Of a stretch of 64,000 bases of DNA, positions 56,927 through 64,000 are shown piece after piece. The stretch is from NCBI GenBank assembly GCA_963969395.1, contig OZ017797.1, positions 35,402,001 to 35,466,000 of the forward strand, given 5' to 3'. The stretch comes from Pseudoscleropodium purum (lineage: Eukaryota; Streptophyta; Bryopsida; Hypnales; Brachytheciaceae). Position 1 is the stretch's first letter. Each line of letters starts with the position of its first letter. The position numbers were made by a program, and so were the translations under genes. The notes below the pieces were generated by a model. The model had not been told where the DNA came from. It was given only the letters and a program-made list of their open reading frames with translations, and did no database searches.

Positions 56927-57465
56927 AACCCTCCAATCTAAACTTCTCCTATACATCTTGAATATTCTATGCACATGAGGGGAGTGGATGTAGCTAATCA
57001 ATTGAGAGCATCATATTCTAGCCAAACTAGGTCGTATAAGTGGTAGCACTATGATTTTTACTACCTATTGGACATGACGGTGATGGATATGCATCACAAA
57101 GTTTCCTTGTCATGAATTGTCAATAGTAATCGTACAATTATTGTTGGGCATTGTTTTCATATTACATTTGTTCATTCAAAAATATTATTACCACATGATA
57201 TTAACATTCACTAGCACTATGCAATTTGCACACATTATTGATATTTGAGTATGAAGTGCTAAAGTTGCACGATAACTATGCTTAACAAAATATGCATGAC
57301 TTCCGTGGTTTAGCGATAAGCAACTAACTTCGTGCAACATTAGTGCTAATTTAAGACATATGAAATTAGTGCAATAATCACACTACATCATGTCCATGCA
57401 TAGTTCTTGCACTAACATTGCATTTTTTTAAATGTTTACAACTTTCATAGTAAGTCGATTGAAAA

Positions 57466-57815
57466 GCTAACTTTGTAAAATCAGCACACTTTAGACCTCA
57501 TTGAGACATAGTAAATCAACTTTTTCTTAAAAACTTTGAACTAAGAAAAGTTGTCCAATGAAACTAAATTTCACCTCCAAAAATCTGTTTGTGATTTTGA
57601 GATTTTTATAAAAAGTTATGGACAGAATTTAGAAACAGGTTGGAATGGACAATTTTTTTTACATTTATAAACCTGTCTTTGAATTTTGTCCATAAATTTT
57701 TATAAAAATCTCAAAATCACAAACAGATTTTTGGAGGTGAAATTTAGTTTCATTGTACAACTTTTCTTAGTTCAAAATTTTTAAGAAAAAGTTGATTAAC
57801 TATGCCTAAATGAGG
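57466..57815. mobile_element. Palindromic MITE, copy P4, within the piggyBac relic
   Basis: An almost perfect hairpin of about 350 bp. CACCTCCAAAAATCTGTTTG (left) pairs with CAAACAGATTTTTGGAGGTG (right) without mismatch, and GTGATTTTGAGATTTTTATA with its complement. Centre near 57650 (GGAATGGACAATTTTTTTTA). The left terminus TCAGCACACTTTAGACCTC matches copy P3; the right terminus is worn. The long exact arms suggest it is the youngest copy of the family here. Confidence 0.8.
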
Positions 57816-58790
57816 CCTGAACATCTACTTTGAATACAATTTCTACATTGACCGACTACAATAAGTTGACAATGAGCTTGAAGCTCTCATCTTCAAGTTA
57901 TCCCATATCCTTTGCCATGACCAATAATGAATTTCTGTATATAAAGGACCTCTCCGCACATCGACTTTCATCAAAGTCTAAAGAACATTCCTTTTCTACG
58001 TTACAAAGTTTCTTTTTGGCTTATTGATGGAGATTGTTCAATCTAAAATTTGATTACCTATAATGGGGATGGATTTATTTAAATTAGGTTTTCACAAATA
58101 GAATGTGAGAAATTAGATTTTTAAAGAATTACTAATAATTAAAATTAGATTTGTTTTCCGAACATTGATGTAATTTAATAAGAATATTACAGTGCAAATA
58201 GCAATGACATTATTGTCATGTATTTTCTGAGTATTTCAACATACATAAAATGCACAACAAAGATAATAAATTTTTGTGTATAATTTGTGTCTTTTACCCA
58301 CTTGTGATTAACATTTAAAAGTCACATGGTTAATACATATTATAAAGTAGTGCCAATTCTTTACAATAATCATGTGCATTGTAACAATTCGATAACTTGC
58401 AAATTAATGTATGCACCCATGAAAAAATAGTAACTACATGATAATTTCTAACAATTCGTTAGTCCTGAACTTTGTGATGTGTATCTAATCTACCTAGAAA
58501 CATTGTGTCAACACCACCATTCAAGAAAAGACATGACTCATTGTCCATTCAAGGCCAACTTATGAAATGCTCACATATAATTGGTGTAGGTAGGGAACTA
58601 TTGTGGAAGAAGAAGAAGAATTACCACATCCCTACATGCCAACTTCAAGTCATTTGAAGCAAGCATGCCTAGTTTGTCAATACCCAAAGTGTAGCTACTA
58701 TTGCTAAACTTGCAATCGGATTTTTTGTGCCTAAATGAAGAATGCTTTAAAGAATACCGCTATGGACCTTGAAGACGGAATGGAGGCAAC

Positions 58791-59963
58791 CATATCCAAA
58801 GGAGATAAAGTGAATCCTATTTTATTTTTGTGCTTCTTGGGTGGAAATGGGATTTGTGATTAATATGTATTTTGTCTTATCCTAAACCTTTTATTTTGCC
58901 AAATCCTGTACATTATTGTCTTCACCTTGTACTAATTGTTTACTTCTCTTCTATGCCCCATATTTTTGTAGGTTCATTTTATACTTTTCTAAGATAGCTT
59001 ACATAATTTTTCTCTACCCTCTAGTATATTTTCCCATAACTTTTGTATTTATTTTTCTAACCCTTCTTACTTCTTATATCTTCTTTATTATTACTTTTTT
59101 TCCTTCCCATTATTTTCTTTATGTATTTCTTTGTACATATTGCCTATAAGACTTTCTTCACCTTTTTAATTATAGTGGGCACCTTTCTAATATCAAATGT
59201 GTATTTTAAGCTTATCTCTAAGTGGAAATTTGCCCAACAAGTGAGAGTGCTTCTAGGGTGCTTGGTGTTTTGAAGAACTATAAGAACTAAGGTTGTTGAG
59301 AGCAAGCCACAACAAGGGGCATAGCAAAAGGGGTACATGCGGAGGTAAGCAAGAAGGGAGTAAAGGAGATAACCCATTTTTGATCATCATGCCATTTTTG
59401 TAGGATAGGATGCTCTATTTCCAAAGTATATGGTACTCTATTTCTAAGCAAATGGACAATGGATTTTCGAGGCGTTATGATCGGAAATGGGACTTGTAGA
59501 TGGGAAATTGACACCTAGTAGTGAAGAAAATGAGGAATAGTCTATGTGGAATGGCTATGTCTCATGTTTAAGAAAGTCAAAACTACATTAATGAAATTGC
59601 ATAGTGACGGCAATTGATTTTCTATGTTTGGGTGATTACTTACTCATCATGCTTTGATTAGTAAAGGTGGTTATGATAATCTAATTTGCACTAGCCACCT
59701 GTTGAATTTCTAGAAGTCTTTGGTTGGAAATGAAGTGTAGTGGACTTTGAGGAGGGATTCTCTACATTCTCCACATTGCTAGTTTCAACAGCTCATGTGA
59801 CTACAATTTCCTAAGAAAAGATGTTTTTTGATAACAACAGAATTTAGAGTCAATTGCTTGTAAGATACTAAGGCTTCGTATGCTAATCGAAAAAGAAGGG
59901 CGTATTGTGAAAATGTCACATTTGTTTTAACGTAAGCATCATTTTCATTTGATGTTATTTGCT
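58791..59963. other. AT-rich spacer, nothing recognised
   Basis: A pyrimidine-rich stretch at 58910-59160 gives a hydrophobic 77-codon frame that is a composition artefact. No gene, RNA or element end supported. Confidence 0.4.
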
Positions 59964-60991
59964 TCTACTACAAAAAATTGTTGCCCTTGTGATAGCAAAA
60001 ATGTGATTGCACGGTTTTTGCAACTACAAAATGACTAGACCTCCCTAATTGCACCATTATACATAAGTTCATAACATCATAGTCATTTTGTAGTCATGAC
60101 AACAATTGGGGGATGACAAGAATTAGACTGGCCAATTTCATCTACAATGTTTTGTTCACTGCATCGCAAATGACATTATATGGTGGGGTAGGGCTTCTGA
60201 CATGGGCAATAGAATCACGCAGGATAGCAAGAGTAGTGCTTCGTTAGATTTCATGATTTCAAGTGACTTAGGAATGACTATATTATGACTTCCGCATGAC
60301 TGCAACAGTCACTTCTACTATGTCTTTTTTTAGTGCTTCTAAAAGATAAAGAAGACGGCGCCTCACTGTACCACTGAGGAAATATGATTGCGGTTTAAGT
60401 GCCGTTTTGTAGCAGTGTGACTTCTGCGCAACTACGGAGTGTCGAGAGTGCTACTAGAAGAAACAGCCATAGGAGGGGAAAATCCTTTCATTTTCTGGGG
60501 TTTAGAGCTGGTTAATGATTGTTACGGACTAAAATTTTCAATTTTCATGGTTAAATTTTTCATTCCAATAGGGGATTAATAAAATTAGAGAGATGACATA
60601 GTGAAGGGGTCGAATTATATACTTTTGTTGCTTGAGTGAATAGAATTAGCTTGACTACAATCATCATGAAGATCACATTATCAAGTGCTTGATCACTCCA
60701 TATCAGTGTCTGCAAATATTGAAACAACAAGTACTATTAGATGACTTTAGCAGACTTGTCAAAAGAAATTGTGAATTTTAGTCATTCTTGATGCCAATAC
60801 AGAGCCCACATAGAAAATGCTGACATCATAAATGTCAAAATCACATGTAAGTCACGTTGTGGACATCACTTCAAAATGACTACAAGCAATCTCTTTTGAA
60901 ACTGAAGAACAATTTCAAAATGACTATTGACACTAAAGAGAGTAGTCTTCCACAATGATTTCGCTAAAGATAGTGACTACTATCTATGACT

Positions 60992-61589
60992 TCAGTCTCT
61001 TGAGATCGCCTTCGATGTCCCTAGTAATTTTCTTGAGCTAGTAAATTGCCTTTCCATTGACAACTCAATGGCGCCAACTAGATTGGCTATTGAAGCAAGA
61101 TTTGGCAAACTTCGTGGAGCTGTCAAGCCTATAGTCTCCACGATAGTAGTGATGAAAGTGTCCATGCGGTCAAGTACTTCCCACTTGGCCTTGGCTTCTT
61201 TGTGCAATACCACTTTCCATCTAGCTCTGTCAATAGCATTGGAAAAGAACACTTCCATGGCAACTAGGGAAAATGAACTGATATGCCATGCAAAGTAGTT
61301 TATGGTGGAAATTCACTACAAAGAAGCCAGCATCATTCTTTGTATACATAGAGTTTCCTTGTGTATCTTGCGGCTTCACCCTAGGTACTAATTTTTTTGC
61401 ACTAACAAGTTTTTTTTCTACAAACAATTCAATTACACCCACTAAATTTATCAATTCCACCAAAATTAGTAATGTTTGGAAAATAGTCAACCCTATGGGC
61501 TCTAGAATGGATAAATTTGCACATTCTTTGGACCTTGACTTCCAATGCACGCATACAATTCCATTGTTAAGCCTACCCTTAAGAACCAC
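60992..61589 (-). pseudogene. Broken reading frame with an internally duplicated domain
   Basis: Two overlapping minus-strand frames join across a frameshift near 61230-61258. The upstream part holds PIGLTIFQTLLILVELINLV, GVIELFVEKKLVSAKKL; the downstream part repeats it as TIGLTAPRSLPNLASIANLV, GAIELSMERQFTSSRKL. The two units align without gaps over about 40 residues, so an ancestral domain was duplicated in tandem. The second unit is preceded by a basic helix-like stretch (DRARWKVVLHKEAKAKWEVL). I do not recognise the family; it may be a gene captured by the surrounding CACTA-like element. Confidence 0.4.
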
Positions 61590-61769
61590 ATTGCAAAAAA
61601 AAAGCTAGAATATTCCTAATAGTGACCTTCTACGATACTAATTTACTAAAAGCCTTTTATGACTTCCACTTGATTAGACCTAGTCAAGTGGAAGTTGCAT
61701 TATAGTATCGTAATTGGGTAATGACATGGAAATGACTGCATTATGTCTTCTACACTACTAGAATAAAAA

Positions 61770-61950
61770 AGATGTCAAGAAAATATTCTTTCTAATTTTC
61801 TTTTCAAATTTGTCCATGACTTTTGATTTGAGGCTCAGAATCTAAAACAAATTTCTAGAGATGAAAGTGAGATTGATTTTTCAACTTCTATTAGTTTAAA
61901 TTTTTTTGAAAACAATTAATCTACTATTCCTAAATGAGATGTAAAATATT
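61770..61950. repeat. Half copy of the palindromic MITE family (P5)
   Basis: CAAATTTGTCCATGACTTTT, then AATCTAAAACAAATTTCTAG and AGATGAAAGTGAGATTGATTTT follow the order of one arm of copies P1-P4 and end near CTACTATTCCTAAATGAG. The other arm is absent. Confidence 0.4.
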
Positions 61951-62746
61951 ACTTATAACAGTATTTTTGTGTTTGACATGTCCTGCACGGTTTGTCTTGC
62001 CTCCTATCACCCCACTTGAATAAAAGGTTTGTCATTTCAACTCTTCATACTCATACACTAAGTGGCTTTGGAAGCCATGCAATACGTTTGTTGAATATTG
62101 TGTATTCTATATTGTATGTGATGTATGGCGTATAGTGTATGATGTACTATATATGATGTATTATTGCAATACTTCAAATTTATTCATATGTGATTGTAGA
62201 ATGACTATTCCCCATCTAATTGTCAGTACACTCCTTTTTGCGCATATCACTACAACTTGAAAACCCTAATCCAAAACCCTAAATCCATATCACTTCAAAA
62301 TGACTAGAAAATGACTTCTGATGTCTACGTTAGATTTGAAATGGGTCCATTGTAACTTTGAAATGACTGGTAAATGATTGCCTACATGGAAGTCCACGTC
62401 ATATTCACAAGGGATCATCTGCAACTGGAAAATGACTTCAAAATGACTAGACACGTGGATGTCCATGACATTAAGGAAAAAGTTGCACTTTTCACATGGC
62501 AGTTCTCAAAACATCTTCTTTACGTTCTTTTCTTTATCCATCTTTCCCCTTCATTTTTATCATCCATTTTTCCATCCAAGACAACTTTGGATGGTGATAA
62601 TAAACTTGAAGTCATTTACGTAAATGACTTGTCCAAAATGATAGTGAGGGCCTAAAGTCATTTTCTAGTTGTGCGACTGCACCATGACTGATTTGTAGTC
62701 ATTTGACCGAGTCGCATAGGACAATGATTTCTTGTATTGTTCTAGG

Positions 62747-64000
62747 ATTATTTTGTACCTATTTGCAGATGTTGTTTCTCTTTAATGCAAGTCAAAGATT
62801 CAATTCCTTCCCAAATCGGTGAAAACAACAATCTGAGAATTGCCCCCTTGTTCGTTGTTGTGAACTACATTTCAAATCGCTTAAGATTCAGATAGTCAAA
62901 GCCATGCACACATGTGTGGTATTAGTTTTTCACTTCTCTACTGCTTTAAGTCGTTTTACCTCATGTGCCATTGCGAATTCATTTTGATAAATCAAACAAA
63001 CTCTACAATGCACTATATTTTATTGTAAGTATCACATACTTTCCACATGGAAGTGATCTTTTTTCTTTTTTGCCCAAGTCCTTGTTCATTTTTTCAAGCT
63101 ACTCTATCTCATTAGAGAATTTTTGAGGGCAATAGGAGATTGTGAGTTATCATGCCCTAAAAATGGTGTAAATGATGCCAACAATGCAGTTCAATGTGGT
63201 TGCGAGAGTACTACGTCACTTTCCAAAAAAAAAACTAAAAATTGTTTTCAACTTTTTTTTGCATTTCAAGAACTAAATTTTTTTATTTTTGAAATTTTTT
63301 TTTCTAACTACCGGAGTTACCCTTTGCTACGGGAGAACAACAATGAGAATAGGCCAAAAACCCTTTACATCCCTCAAATTTCCTCTAATGTTTTCATTTC
63401 AATAAGAACTTAGAGATGTTATTCAAGTCTTCATGCATGTGTTTAGAATGCTATGTATACTTGTTGAATTTCATCACTATTAGAATAGATTTGTAATGAA
63501 ATCTGAGATCAATAAAGGTGGACAATTGTTAAGTATGCCACATTTCCAATCAAAAGTTGATAAGAATTTGTCTATGGTAAGGTAGGAAGGTCAACCGTCT
63601 ATCGGACGTAAAAAACAAACAACACTCAGAGATATAATTTGCTATCTTTAGTGTAACAACTACACTAATTTCACGAGGTGGTCACCTATAATGAACACAA
63701 TTGACCACTTTCTATCAACTTCAAAATTTTGAAACTAATTATACAAATATCAACAAAATATGAAACAACTTGGATTAGCTGCCAATTGTGTTTACCTTTC
63801 AAGGAAAGTTCAAAGAATTATTTTTAGATGTTCAGCCTCCCCAAAATTGAGTTGCAATCCTGACATGGTCTTTTTGTGGATGTTTCACCTTCTTGCACAT
63901 TTAACAATCTGAATTGTAAGTTCTTATAAGTGGTTGCCGTAGACTCATTATGGAGAGAGTTCCACTAAATGAACTTTTGTACGTCAAAACAATTGGTTTA
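62747..64000. other. AT-rich DNA to the window end
   Basis: The 96-codon frame at 63123-63413 contains a low-complexity Phe-rich half and is probably fortuitous. No gene or repeat boundary could be supported. Confidence 0.4.

Larger units (their letters stand above)
54850..58790 (+). pseudogene. PiggyBac transposase pseudogene, interrupted twice
   Basis: The N-terminal part begins MNEEWSEYYEEGHGD and reaches LPMNIKILKAYLATCILMWL and IRTYWSKEG; a frameshift near 55450-55475 leads into RFKAITRCLHI, then MVDEMMILYKGSYCKSRQYM, PKKPQKWRIKVW and FNFEIYCKV, a classic DDE_Tnp_1_7 signature. Downstream lie VIVMDIHFSNSIGLFMEL (about 55890-55950), HMRGVDVANQLRASYSSQTR (about 56970-57030), and a cysteine cluster CLVCQYPKCSYYC..TCNRIF..CLNEECFKEY (about 58655-58765). 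The three candidate catalytic Asp (VDEM, VMDI, RGVD) remain. Stops begin at 55815 (TAG). A 716-bp element (56211-56926) and a palindromic MITE (57466-57815) split it. PiggyBac is patchily distributed in plants. Confidence 0.85.
59964..62746. mobile_element. CACTA-like element (non-autonomous), tentative
   Basis: The left end CTACTACAAAAAATTGTTGCC resembles CACTA termini and the reverse complement of the right end (near 62720-62746) reads ACAATACAAGAAATCATTG. Both sides carry clustered copies of AAAATGACTA/CAAAATGACT and the complement TAGTCATTTT (near 60040, 60095, 60880, 60920, 62300, 62430, 62655, 62690), as expected for CACTA subterminal repeats. The inside holds a broken minus-strand reading frame rather than a transposase. 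The 3-bp target duplication was not identified, so the call is tentative. Confidence 0.45.

Noticed and set aside
58916..59149. 77-codon hydrophobic frame resembling a membrane protein
   Set aside because: It comes from a pyrimidine-rich tract; no conserved motif or neighbouring gene structure.
63123..63413. 96-codon frame near the right edge
   Set aside because: The second half is low-complexity Phe/Lys from T and A runs; no family resemblance.

Overview
The window is nuclear DNA of a plant. It is very AT-rich and dominated by decayed and nested transposable elements, with one small GC-richer gene island at about 43.8-50.3 kb. Evidence for a plant is a beta-carbonic anhydrase gene whose exon boundaries fit the plant pattern, a plant-type LINE with a zf-RVT C-terminus, PIF/Harbinger genes with a Myb/SANT-like partner, and hAT, CACTA-like and LTR-like repeats. 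A piggyBac relic and the extreme AT content would suit a seedless plant (bryophyte, lycophyte or fern), but I cannot name the species.

Layout. 0-9 kb: AT-rich DNA made of decayed foldback and terminal-inverted-repeat elements. 9.0-12.0 kb: a 5'-truncated LINE with a perfect 17-bp target duplication, disabled by eleven stops and one 10-bp duplication. 12-20.5 kb: palindromic MITEs, a tRNA-derived SINE-like unit, a GC-rich hAT MITE and degenerate minisatellites. 20.5-23.4 kb: an LTR-like element with a tRNA-like internal promoter block and a nested hAT MITE. 25.4-38.5 kb: three copies of a roughly 2-kb repeat studded with degenerate CCAANTTGG palindromes, interleaved with a dead PIF/Harbinger transposase and a dead Myb/SANT-like gene. 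39.5-43.8 kb: further repeats.

The two intact genes lie on the + strand and are tandem: a multi-exon beta-carbonic anhydrase (45.6-48.3 kb) and a two-exon CutC-family copper homeostasis gene (49.0-50.3 kb) with an apparent GC-AG intron. They are unrelated in function; nothing suggests an operon-like unit. 50.5-53.6 kb is a three-layer nest: LTR-like element inside a GC-rich hAT MITE inside an older terminal-inverted-repeat element. 54.85-58.8 kb is a piggyBac transposase pseudogene split by two smaller elements, still showing its three candidate catalytic aspartates and C-terminal cysteine cluster. 60-62.75 kb is a CACTA-like element carrying an internally duplicated, broken reading frame.

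Most notable: (i) six copies of one GC-rich hAT MITE family, each with a perfect 8-bp target duplication; (ii) two copies of a TGTCG...CGACA element with 4-bp target duplications and tRNA-like Pol III boxes at a fixed position; (iii) premature stops in the dead LINE and Harbinger genes that are almost all TAG where Gln is expected, as CHG-methylation-driven C-to-T decay would predict.
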